A stretch of 64,000 nucleotides of DNA from Candidatus Hydrogenedentota bacterium (GTDB lineage Bacteria > Hydrogenedentota > Hydrogenedentia > Hydrogenedentales > JAEUWI01), in contig JAHBVV010000001.1 in NCBI GenBank assembly GCA_019637335.1, forward strand, positions 627,440-691,439. Reading direction: 5' to 3'. Below, one piece after another: positions 26,013 through 33,972 of this stretch. Every line of letters starts with the position of its first letter. Within the stretch, counting starts at the first letter, position 1. Position numbers and translations under genes: made by a program. A model generated the notes under the pieces. It did not search any database. It worked only from the letters and a program-made list of their open reading frames with translations, and was not told the DNA's origin.

Positions 26013-28019
26013 ATGACGACTGCCGCCCCGATAGCGCCCGTGCGCGTGCTGCCCGAAGACGTGGCGAACAAGATCGCGGCGGGTGAGGTGGTGGAGCGGC
26101 CGGCCTCGGTGGTGAAGGAGCTCGTGGAGAATGCGCTGGACGCGGGGGCGACGCGGATTTCGGTGCGCGTGGTGGCGGCGGGGCGGCGGCTGATCGAGGT
26201 GACGGACAACGGCCACGGCATGTCGGAGCAGAACGCGCTGCTGGCGATCGAGCGGCACGCGACGAGCAAGATCCGGTCGGCGGAGGACCTGGAGAACATC
26301 GCGACGATGGGGTTCCGTGGTGAGGCGCTGGCGAGCATTGCGTCGGTGTCGCGGTTTGAATTGCTGACACGGCGCGAGAAGGATACGCACGCGACGCGGA
26401 TCCGCATTGATGGGGGGATCCTGCGGGACGTGGAGCAGGCGGGCGGCCCGCCGGGGACGCGTATCACGGTGAACCGGCTGTATTTCAACACGCCGGTGCG
26501 CGCGAAGTTTCTGAAGGGCCTCACGACGGAACTCGGCCATTGCATTGACGCGGTGCAGCGCCATGCCCTGGCGCGGACCGGCGTGGGCTTCCAGTTTTTT
26601 CACAACGACAAGCTGCTGCTCGACATTCCGTCGCACGCGAACCTCAAGGAGCGCGTTTCGCTGATTTGGGGGCTGAATTTCGCGCGCGACATGATCGAGA
26701 TCCAGGGGGAGCAGGCGGGCTACCGGCTCCGGGGGGTTATCGGGCGGCCGGGGCTGACCCGTTCCGCGCGGTCACACCAGTTTTTCTTCATGAACCACCG
26801 GCCCGTGGTGAACCGTTCGCTCCAGTATGGCTTTGAGGATGGCTACCGCAGTCTGGTGACCATCGGGCGGCACCCGGTGGGGGTGATCCTGCTGGAGACG
26901 AACCCGCGCTACGTGGATGTGAATATTCACCCTGCGAAACGCGAGATTCGCTTCCGGGACGAGCGCGTCGCGCGCGACGCGGTGCGGGATATTGTGCGGC
27001 GGTGCCTGGCGGAGGACCAGGAGTCCATTGCGCCGCCACCGCGCCCCGCGCCCGAGCAGCGTCCGCTGGCCGAGCCTGCGCCGTCGCGCCCGGAGCAGCC
27101 GCCTTTCGCGCCGGCGCGGGCGATCCCCGCACAACCGGCTCCCGAGATTCGCGCGCCCGAGACCGTGGCGTCCGCGCCGCCGGACGTTGCGCCTCCGCCC
27201 CAATCCCCTCCCCCGCCGTCGACGCCGCCCGGGGAAGCGCGGCCCGTCCGCGAACCCGCGGCCGAGGCTGCCGAGGCGGCCCTTCCGGCCCGCGCGGGTG
27301 TAACGCTGGATTCGGGGTTCGAGCTTGCGGGCGAGACGCCGCCGCAACCGGCCGCGCGGCAGTCTGAATTTCCCGAGATGGGCCGGGGGGACGAACCGGA
27401 GAGCGTGGCTCCCGAGGCGGTGTACCGGCCTGTGAACGCGCTGCCCGACGCGCCGCTGCAACTTTTCGATACGTACCTGCTGGTCCCGGGGGAGGACCGG
27501 CTGCTGATTATTGACCAGCACGCGCTGCACGAGCGGTTGAACTACGACAGCCTTATGGCGGAGCTCGCGGATCACACGTACGAGGCGCAGCAACTGATCG
27601 TGCCGATCGTGATCGAGGTGGCTCCCGCGCAGGTGCGCCTGCTGGAGAGCAACCTGAAGCTGTTTCACGGGATCGGGATTGACCTGGAGCCGTTTGGCGG
27701 CAACACATTCCAGGTCACGGCCATCTGCCACCTCTACGACGACGCGAAGGTGCGCGATCTGGTTTACCAGGTGCTCGACGAGCTGGGCCAGGGCGATCTG
27801 TTCGACGGCCAGCACGCGGTGAGCGAGGCGCTTCGGCTGGCGACGCGGGCGTGCAAGGCGTCGGTGCGCGCGGGCGATCCGCTCACGCCGCGGGAGCGCA
27901 GCAGCCTGCTGGAAGGGTTCCGGCGCCTGCGCCCGCCTTACACGTGCCCGCACGGGCGGCCCATCATCGTCGAGCTGACGCAGCACCAGATGGAAAAGAG
28001 CTTCCGGAGAATTCAGTGA
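26013..28019 (+). CDS. mutL: DNA mismatch repair protein MutL
   Basis: A 668-residue MutL. The N-terminal GHKL ATPase domain is complete (NKIAAGEVVERPASVVKELVENALDAGAT, then DNGHGM and GFRGEALASI). The linker at about 340-455 is long and Pro-rich. The C-terminal domain carries an endonuclease-type metal site: DQHALHE from Asp501, with the last Glu of the DQHAx2Ex4E motif replaced by Asp, plus CPHGRP near the end. This suggests an endonuclease-competent MutL, as expected in a genome without MutH. miaA follows with a 4-base overlap, a common bacterial pairing. Confidence 0.97.
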   Translation: MTTAAPIAPVRVLPEDVANKIAAGEVVERPASVVKELVENALDAGATRISVRVVAAGRRLIEVTDNGHGMSEQNALLAIERHATSKIRSAEDLENIATMGFRGEALASIASVSRFELLTRREKDTHATRIRIDGGILRDVEQAGGPPGTRITVNRLYFNTPVRAKFLKGLTTELGHCIDAVQRHALARTGVGFQFFHNDKLLLDIPSHANLKERVSLIWGLNFARDMIEIQGEQAGYRLRGVIGRPGLTRSARSHQFFFMNHRPVVNRSLQYGFEDGYRSLVTIGRHPVGVILLETNPRYVDVNIHPAKREIRFRDERVARDAVRDIVRRCLAEDQESIAPPPRPAPEQRPLAEPAPSRPEQPPFAPARAIPAQPAPEIRAPETVASAPPDVAPPPQSPPPPSTPPGEARPVREPAAEAAEAALPARAGVTLDSGFELAGETPPQPAARQSEFPEMGRGDEPESVAPEAVYRPVNALPDAPLQLFDTYLLVPGEDRLLIIDQHALHERLNYDSLMAELADHTYEAQQLIVPIVIEVAPAQVRLLESNLKLFHGIGIDLEPFGGNTFQVTAICHLYDDAKVRDLVYQVLDELGQGDLFDGQHAVSEALRLATRACKASVRAGDPLTPRERSSLLEGFRRLRPPYTCPHGRPIIVELTQHQMEKSFRRIQ

Positions 28020-29041
28020 GCGCGGCTCCGGCGGAACAGGCGCCGCTGATCGTGATTGCGGGGCCGACGGGTTCGGGCAAGTCCTCGCTGGCGCTCTCGG
28101 TGGCGGAAGCGCTGGGCGCGGAGATCATCTCGGCGGATTCGATGCAGTTCTACCGCGGCCTGGAGATTGGCACGGCGGCCCCCACGCCCGAGGAGCGGCG
28201 TCGCGTCCCCCACCACTTCGTATCGTTTCTGAACCCCGACGAGGAGATGTCGGCGGCGGCGTACCAATGCGCCGCGCGCGAACGCGCCGCGCGGATCCGC
28301 GCGGCGGGGCGCACGGCGATCGCGGCGGGGGGATCGGGCATGTATATCGCCGCGCTGGTGGACGGGCTTTTCGACGGCCCGGGCCGCGACCCGGCGATCC
28401 GCGCGCGCCTGACGGGCGAGGCGGAGGAGCAGGGCAACGCCCATCTACTGGAGCGGCTGCGGGCGGTGGATCCGGACTACGCGGCGACCCTGACGAGCGA
28501 GAACGACGTAGTGCGCATCGTGCGCGCGCTGGAGGTCTATGAGTTGGCGGGCCGGCCTTACAGCGCGCTGCACCGGGAACACCGGCGGGCGGCGGAATCG
28601 CTCCGCGCGGTGCAGTTCGCGCTGGACTATCCGGACCGGGCGGTGCTGTACCAGCGCATCAACGAACGGGTGCTGCGCATGGTGGAGCGCGGCTGGGTGG
28701 AGGAAGTCGAGGCGCTGGTCGCGGCGGGCTACGCGCCGCAAATCGGCCGCCTGAAGGCGCTGGGTTTCCGGGAGATCCTGGCGTGCCTGCGGGGCGAACA
28801 GTCGCTGGACACCGCCGTGGCCGCGACCCAGCAGCACCACCGGCGCTACGCCAAGCGGCAGCTCACCTGGTTTCGTGCGGACCCGCGCATCCACTGGCTT
28901 CCGGCCGGGCCGGGGGTCTCGGTGACGGAGCAGCGCGACCGCCTGCTGGCTATTGTAGCGCGGATCGGCGCGGCGGACGATGGCGGCGCGATCCACCGCT
29001 ACCTGCAGGCCAACGCCGGCCCGGTCAAATCCGATGCCTGA
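28016..29041 (+). CDS. miaA: tRNA dimethylallyltransferase
   Basis: This enzyme transfers a dimethylallyl group to A37 of tRNAs that read codons starting with U. The P-loop is VIAGPTGSGKSS, followed by ISADSMQFYRGLEIGTA (substrate/tRNA contact), GGSGMYI, and the C-terminal LKALGFREI...RRYAKRQLTWFR motif, all canonical. The start GTG at 28016 overlaps the mutL stop (GTGA) and is preceded by GGAGA. The frame upstream of it is open but lies inside mutL. The length of 341 residues is slightly above the usual 300-320, owing to a C-terminal tail. Confidence 0.95.
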   Translation: MSAAPAEQAPLIVIAGPTGSGKSSLALSVAEALGAEIISADSMQFYRGLEIGTAAPTPEERRRVPHHFVSFLNPDEEMSAAAYQCAARERAARIRAAGRTAIAAGGSGMYIAALVDGLFDGPGRDPAIRARLTGEAEEQGNAHLLERLRAVDPDYAATLTSENDVVRIVRALEVYELAGRPYSALHREHRRAAESLRAVQFALDYPDRAVLYQRINERVLRMVERGWVEEVEALVAAGYAPQIGRLKALGFREILACLRGEQSLDTAVAATQQHHRRYAKRQLTWFRADPRIHWLPAGPGVSVTEQRDRLLAIVARIGAADDGGAIHRYLQANAGPVKSDA

Positions 29042-29151
29042 CTCGCCGGACTACGGTCAGAGGGCAATAGCCTCACAAGACGCATCACGACACCCGTTCA
29101 GAATAGCGTGGTGGCGCAGACTGCTCGGGCTCAGCCGAATTTCAGCGCCCT

Positions 29152-29181
29152 CAAGCCTTCGCGGCAAAGCCGCGGAGCTTG
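29152..29181. repeat. REP-like palindrome, copy A
   Basis: CAAGC...GCGGC...GCCGC...GCTTG forms a stem with a 3-base loop. It is the first of five copies in the window (also 30456, 32470, 40499 and 40648), each followed by a gTGGcaCCCGT tail. It lies in the leader of the SGNH-like gene. Confidence 0.8.
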
Positions 29182-29279
29182 GGGGTGGCACCCGTTACGC
29201 TTGTTGCAGTTTTCCTGGCTGGACCCCGCCTTCCAATTACAGCGAAGAAAGAAGCGGCGCCACGGCGGCAATCCGCTTT

Positions 29280-30203
29280 GTGGCGAAGGGCATCGCATTC
29301 CTGGCGTTGAACGCGGCGCTGGCGTGGGCCGTGCTCGCACTGCACGAGCGGACGCTTTCGTATGCGCCGTGGGAGACGGATTCGATCCTGCTGGCGATGC
29401 CCGAGGAGGCGAATCATGATCTGGTGTTTCTGGGGACGTCGCGCGCGTATCTTTTTTCGCGGTTTCGCGAGCACCACGAGGTCACGGAGGCGGCGCTGGG
29501 GCGCACGGTGTTCAATATGGCGCTGCCGCAGGGCGGCGGGATCAAGCCGGCGCGCTTCTACCTGGAGACCTACTTTGAAGGTGGAAATCGCGCCGGGCGC
29601 GTGGTCTATTTTCTGGATCCATTTGTGTTCCACAGCCGGGGCGCCAACGAGGATCACAAGTTCGTTTATTTCGAGCCACTTCGCCTCCAATTTCTGGCGA
29701 AGATGATCGGGAACGGCTACAACCACCGGCAGCTTGTTTCGTATATCCGGTCGAAGTTCAGCCGCGCCTGGCTGCTGCAAGGGCCGGAGCCGCTGGTCCA
29801 CCATACAGCGCACATGGACGCGGACGGGCAGACCGCCGAGCGCGTCGCGCTGCGGATTGAAACGCTTTTTCCGGAGGGATACCAGCCTGAAACCGCGCGG
29901 CGGTATGCGGCGGAATTTTGGCGAATTGTTGATGTGTGCCGGGAGAACGGCGTCCCGCTTACGGTGGCGGTATTGCCCACGCTGCTTGGTCCGGAACCGG
30001 GGCACGGTGAAATGCTGGAGTTGGTGGCGGAGATCGGGCCGGAAGGCGGCGTGTATGACTGGCATGGCGCAATTGGGGATTACCGGCGGTATTACAACCT
30101 GGATCACCTCAACCTGGGCGGTGTGGAACTGTTTATGCGGGAGTTTCTTCGGCCCGCGCTGGATGGAGCGGAGGATTTGGGGAGGGTGACAGTTGGCGGG
30201 TGA
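29280..30203 (+). CDS. SGNH-hydrolase-like membrane-anchored protein, possible polysaccharide O-acyl modification
   Basis: About 307 residues from the GTG at 29280. One N-terminal TM helix (about 5-22) anchors a periplasmic domain. The LVFLGTSRAYLF segment (Ser54) resembles the nucleophile block of DltD/AlgX/SGNH-like proteins. A C-terminal YYNLDHLNLGG resembles the catalytic His block, though the expected Asp three residues before it is not present. A role in moving or removing acyl groups on envelope glycans is plausible but unproved. The frame is open back to 28980, but that part overlaps miaA and then runs through the REP-like palindrome, so I place the start after it. The start is uncertain because no clear ribosome site is seen. 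Confidence 0.62.
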   Translation: MAKGIAFLALNAALAWAVLALHERTLSYAPWETDSILLAMPEEANHDLVFLGTSRAYLFSRFREHHEVTEAALGRTVFNMALPQGGGIKPARFYLETYFEGGNRAGRVVYFLDPFVFHSRGANEDHKFVYFEPLRLQFLAKMIGNGYNHRQLVSYIRSKFSRAWLLQGPEPLVHHTAHMDADGQTAERVALRIETLFPEGYQPETARRYAAEFWRIVDVCRENGVPLTVAVLPTLLGPEPGHGEMLELVAEIGPEGGVYDWHGAIGDYRRYYNLDHLNLGGVELFMREFLRPALDGAEDLGRVTVGG

Positions 30204-30916
30204 CGGTAGTGGCGGGTACAGGCGGCCGTGGTTTGGAGGTGGTTTGGGGCGCTGGCGCTTGGGGGAGCCGCTGGTGTGGGGTGGTGTTGGAGGATTGGGG
30301 CTGCTGGCGCTCCAGGCACACGAATCCGCCTGAGGCGGAATCGCGTGGCACGGGGGGCTTTCCTGCGGGTACAGCCTTTCATGATGCTTCGCGTCACCCG
30401 TTAAGGATGAAATACTGCTCCTGACTGTTGGCGCTCTACTGGAGTCCCGCACGCTCAAGCCTTCGCGACGAAGGCGCGGAGCTTGAACGTGGTGCCCGTG
30501 GCTCCAGTTGAAATCTCAGAGCAGCCACCCGCGAATTGGGGGTGGTTTTGGGCGCTTTCGCGGCGTGGGTGTGGGTTGTGTGGCCGGCGACGGGACAGCC
30601 GCGCCGGTTGGCGGTGTTGTGCGTAGGTTGGGCTCGCTTGGGGTCGCGTGGGGGCTGTTGCTACCCGAGGTGACGGGGCGCCGCAGTCCCTGGGGCGGCG
30701 CCCGCGGTTTTGGGGTGGTTTTGGGCGCTTTCGCGGCTGGGGTGATTCTTGTCGCGGGCTCCAGTCCCCTTGGGGGCGACGGGACAGCCGCGCCGGTTGG
30801 CGTTGTTGTGCGTTGGTTGGGCTCGTTTTAGGTCGCGTGTGGGCTGCTGACGCCCGAGGTGATGGGGCGCCGCAGTCCCTGGGGCGGCGCCCGCGCGGCT
30901 GGTGCCGCGGTGACGG
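30204..30916. repeat. Repeat-filled spacer: mosaic GT-rich units
   Basis: There is no gene in this 713-base stretch. It is made of diverged direct repeats of about 174 bases. The phrase ggggtggttttgggcgc occurs at about 30540 and 30713. Blocks reading cgacgggacagccgcgcc and ggggcgccgcagtccctggg follow in the same order each time. The family recurs at 32515-32945 and, in short form, near 40905-40985. A separate module at 30255-30310 (gagccgctggtgtggggtgg) recurs at 32400-32425 and 56710-56730. Confidence 0.75.
30456..30485. repeat. REP-like palindrome, copy B
   Basis: CAAGCCTTCGCG...CGCGGAGCTTG with a decayed loop. It is flanked by the same unit as copies D and E: upstream an actg-rich segment containing ctgactgttggcg, downstream gtggtgcccgtggctccag. 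Confidence 0.75.
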
Positions 30917-32143
30917 CTATTCTCCCTTCCGGCCCTCGATGGTGATTCGCATGTGATTCCAGACGTAGTTCACCGTGTGCGAGCGCCCGTCGGCGTTGCG
31001 CATGGCGTCGGACCAGATGAGGACCATGTCCCGCCCGTCTTCGCTGATCCATTTTGGGGAGAGCTTGGGCTGGTAGGTCCGGTTGTCCGGGCTGTCGACG
31101 ATCCAGCGGTCGGTGTAGTAAAACTGGCGCCAGGGACCGGTGACATCTTCGGCGTACCAGAAACCCAGGCTTCCGGTTTCGGTGTGCATCCAGGCGTCGT
31201 AGTAGTCCTTGTCTTTGGCGGTCATGTCGCGCCCGCCGTAGGTTCCACCGTTGACCATGAGGTAAACGCCGAGGGGCTCGTTCCAAAGCACGGACGGCAA
31301 CCACGAATACCAGCCGAAGACTTTGCCATCCGCGCCGGTTTCGGGGAATTCGTGTACCGGGCCCCGCTCGGCGATATCCGCGCTCCAGACTACCTCGCCG
31401 CCATTACCGCGCCGGACGAAGTACTCCCAGGCGTCCCGCTCGCCGAGCCGGTCCCTGGGCGCGCGCGCGAGCATGAGCTGGTGGGCGCGGGCTCCCTCGG
31501 GCGCGTGGATATAAATGTAGTTGTCCTTTGCGAGCCGGTTATCCTGCCCGTACTGGACGAAATCGATGAAGGAGAACGGATATGCGGGTATTTCCTCGCG
31601 GACGATGCCGCACTCTTCGAAGAAGAACATTTCATCGGCGTTCACTTCGTTCCACGCTTCGTCGTCTGGGGCCAGTGGGCGGAGCGCTCCGTCCCGCCCG
31701 ACCCGGCTCCAGGTCGCGCCGCTGTCGTCCGAACGAAGCAATTTGATGCCGCGAAAGGGTCCGGACCATCGCGTTAGCGGCGTCTTGGATAGGGCGGAGT
31801 AGATTGCGCCGTCGGCGGCGACGATGCCGTAGCCGAACCAACTCCAGCGTCCGTACACGAATTCGGGATAGCCCGCGAGGGCGGATCGCTTGAAGTCCTC
31901 CGGGCCGCCGGCAAGCCGGTAGAGCCGGTTGTGGTAGGCGGTCCCCTCGCGCAGCCAATCCCCGTCGCACATGGAGGTGATCTGCGATCCGTCCGCCGCC
32001 CAGGTAATACACCAGTTGTCACCGCGCCCGTCCGATCGGAACAGGGTGTCCTGGTGAAAGGTAACACCCGCCGGCGTGAATTCCTCGGCGGGCGCGGCGC
32101 ACGCGGTGGCGGCGAATGCGAGCAGGTAAATCCAGTGGCGCAT
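30917..32143 (-). CDS. Secreted protein, probable beta-propeller (DUF4185/sialidase-like), unknown substrate
   Basis: A 408-residue exported protein. The signal sequence is MRHWIYLLAFAATACAAPAEE; the Cys at 15 could make it a lipoprotein, though the lipobox is weak. The mature part has repeated strands with blade-like phrases such as LLRSDDSGATWSRVG, YGIVAADGAIYSALSK, WYSWLPSVLWNEPLGVYLMVNGG and MVLIWSDAM, as in extracellular sialidase-like or DUF4185 propellers that bind or cut glycans. I cannot identify catalytic residues. A GAGGAG ribosome site precedes the ATG at 32143. It lies alone between two repeat-filled spacers. Confidence 0.6.
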   Translation of the reverse strand: MRHWIYLLAFAATACAAPAEEFTPAGVTFHQDTLFRSDGRGDNWCITWAADGSQITSMCDGDWLREGTAYHNRLYRLAGGPEDFKRSALAGYPEFVYGRWSWFGYGIVAADGAIYSALSKTPLTRWSGPFRGIKLLRSDDSGATWSRVGRDGALRPLAPDDEAWNEVNADEMFFFEECGIVREEIPAYPFSFIDFVQYGQDNRLAKDNYIYIHAPEGARAHQLMLARAPRDRLGERDAWEYFVRRGNGGEVVWSADIAERGPVHEFPETGADGKVFGWYSWLPSVLWNEPLGVYLMVNGGTYGGRDMTAKDKDYYDAWMHTETGSLGFWYAEDVTGPWRQFYYTDRWIVDSPDNRTYQPKLSPKWISEDGRDMVLIWSDAMRNADGRSHTVNYVWNHMRITIEGRKGE

Positions 32144-33183
32144 GGCGTTCTCCTCATTCCAGGGGCGGTATGCCGTGGCTGGGGGCCGGTGCAGATTCGT
32201 GTGGCAGTCCGGACGTCATGCGGATGTGCGCCGGTCGCACGGGCTGGTATCAGGTTAGCCGGTGCTGGGCCGGTTTTCAAGGCGTTGATGGCGGGGCGGT
32301 TCGGCTGGGGGTGCAATCCGGGCAGGTGGGACGGCTATCGTACTTTTGGGTGGGTAAAGGCAGCCGCGAATTTGGGGCGGGTTGGGGGTGTTGCGTTTGG
32401 GGGAGCCGCTGGTGTGGGGTGGTGTTGGAGGTAAAGGGTGGCTGGCGCTCTACTGGAGTCTCGCACGCTCAAGCCTTCGCGGCGGAGCCGCGGAGCTTGA
32501 ACGTGGCGCCCGTGGCTCCAGTTGAAATCTCAGGGGCGGGTACAGTCCCCCGCGAGTTGGGGGTGGTTTTGGGCGCTTTCGCGGCGTGGGTGATTCTTGT
32601 CGCGGGCTCCAGTCCCCTTGGGGGCGACGGGACAGCCGCGCCGGTTGGGGGTGTTGTGGGTTGGTTGGGCTCGCTTGGGGTCGCGTGGGGGCTACTTGTA
32701 CCCGGGGTGATGGGGCGCCGCAGTCCCTGGGGCGGGTGCGCGTGGGACGGGGGGCGTTTTTCTGCGGGTACAGGCACCCGCGATTTTGGGGTGGTTTGGG
32801 GCGCCTACGCGGCTGGGGTGGTTTTTGTCGCGGGAGCCAGTCCCCCTGGGGCACCCGCGATTCTGGGGTGGTTTGGGGCGCTTTCGCGGCTGGGCCGGAT
32901 TGCGTTGCAATCCGTGGACAGCCGGGACGGCTATCCTACATTGCAGTTGTGGTTTTAGAAGGTTGTCCGGCGCCAATCGGTGGTGCAAGATTGGTGTTTA
33001 ACCTTTGGCCGACAATCGACGCGCGGGTGCTCCGCGGTATCGTGGTGTGAACAGCTTATGATAGCCCAGTGGTAATCCGCCAGTACAGAGCCCGCGTCTG
33101 AACGTTGAAAGGGGACGAGGTGGCAAACGCGATCGAAGTTCCCCGTCAATCACCTATTAATTGGGATGGGGCGTTGCAGTTTT
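32144..33183. repeat. Repeat-filled spacer: GT-rich mosaic units, then unique sequence
   Basis: No gene is seen. 32390-32945 contains two to three more copies of the mosaic family found at 30204-30916 (ttgggggtggttttggg at 32558, and shorter units near 32786 and 32866), and ends with gtggacagccgggacggcta at 32921, which also occurs in the 194-bp repeat at 61436. From 32950 to 33183 the sequence is non-repetitive and less GC-rich; I see no convincing coding frame there. Confidence 0.7.
32470..32499. repeat. REP-like palindrome, copy C
   Basis: CAAGCCTTCGCGGCGGAGCC followed by GCGGAGCTTG: a near-perfect stem with a three-base loop. Its flanks match copy B (tactggagtctcgcacgct before, acgtggcgcccgtggctcca after). 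Confidence 0.8.
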
Positions 33184-33303
33184 TGAGGCTTTAGGCTGGA
33201 GGGCAGTTGACAGTTGACAGTTGACAGTTGACAGCAGGGACAGCAGGGACAGCAGGGACAGCAGGGACAGCAGGGACGGCAGGGACGGCAGGGACGGCAG
33301 GGG
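33184..33303. repeat. Adjacent 7-mer and 9-mer tandem arrays
   Basis: Three TTAGGCT-like heptamers (33184-33203) lead into four perfect CAGTTGA heptamers (33204-33231). Eight 9-mers follow directly (33232-33303): five CAGCAGGGA, then two CGGCAGGGA and one variant. All units abut in phase. The next 90 bases to the HD gene are GT-rich with decayed units. Confidence 0.92.
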
Positions 33304-33393
33304 CAGAAGGGGCAGTAGGGGTGGGGGAGTGGACTGAGTGGATTGAGTGGACAGCAGGGGTGGCGTGGGCGCGGGGTGCTGGTGGGTGGCTTG

Positions 33394-33972
33394 TTATCTG
33401 GGCCGTTGTTTGCCGGCGCGCTGGCAGATGGTGTCGAAGAGGCTGGAGACGGCTGGGATGCCGTAGTCGGCGAAGTTTTTGGGGTTGTTCCAGAATTCGT
33501 CGAGGCATCCGCGGCGTTCTCGTTCGTAGCACCAGACCTTGATCATCATCTGGGCCTTGTCGAGGCCGCGGAGGAGGCGGGCTTCGGGGGTTTCGGCGGT
33601 GTCGAATTCGGCGTGGAGGGCGGCGAGATCGCCGGGGAGCCCGTCGAGCAAGTGGTCGGTGATGGCCTGCTCGGCCTTTTGTTTGGCTTCCTTGAGGTAG
33701 GCGTCGGCGTAGGGCATGGGGATGTCCATGAGGCGGGCTTCGGCGAGGTCGTGCACGAGGGCCATGGCGAGGAGGCGGTCGCGGTTGTATTCTCCGGGGA
33801 ATTGCTCGACGAAGAGGAGCGCGAGGAGCGCGACGAAGTGGCTGTGGGCGGCGACGGACTCGGGGTCGGCGACGCCGCGCAGGAGGTAGCCGGCGCGGGG
33901 GACGCGATCGAGGGGATGGATTGTCTGGAACAGCTCGAGGATTTGGTCGTTGAAACTGGTGGGGCTGGTCAC
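33394..33972 (-). CDS. HD-domain 5'-nucleotidase-like protein (YfbR/HDDC2 type)
   Basis: A 192-residue cytoplasmic HD-superfamily phosphohydrolase. The conserved metal ligands are visible: His43/His45 (SVAAHSHF), His74-Asp75 (ALVHDLAEA) with Glu78, and Asp138 (GLDKAQ). RGVADPESVAAHS is the typical substrate-side motif of deoxynucleoside-5'-monophosphatases such as YfbR. It probably hydrolyses (deoxy)nucleoside monophosphates; a different phosphate ester is possible. The start is GTG at 33972, overlapping the stop of the upstream AAA+ gene by four bases (GTGA), so the two proteins are made together. Confidence 0.85.
   Translation of the reverse strand: MTSPTSFNDQILELFQTIHPLDRVPRAGYLLRGVADPESVAAHSHFVALLALLFVEQFPGEYNRDRLLAMALVHDLAEARLMDIPMPYADAYLKEAKQKAEQAITDHLLDGLPGDLAALHAEFDTAETPEARLLRGLDKAQMMIKVWCYERERRGCLDEFWNNPKNFADYGIPAVSSLFDTICQRAGKQRPR

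Noticed and set aside
28980-29279. A longer N-terminus for the SGNH-like protein.
   Set aside because: It overlaps the end of miaA and then translates the REP-like palindrome; the TM anchor and family-like sequence begin after it.
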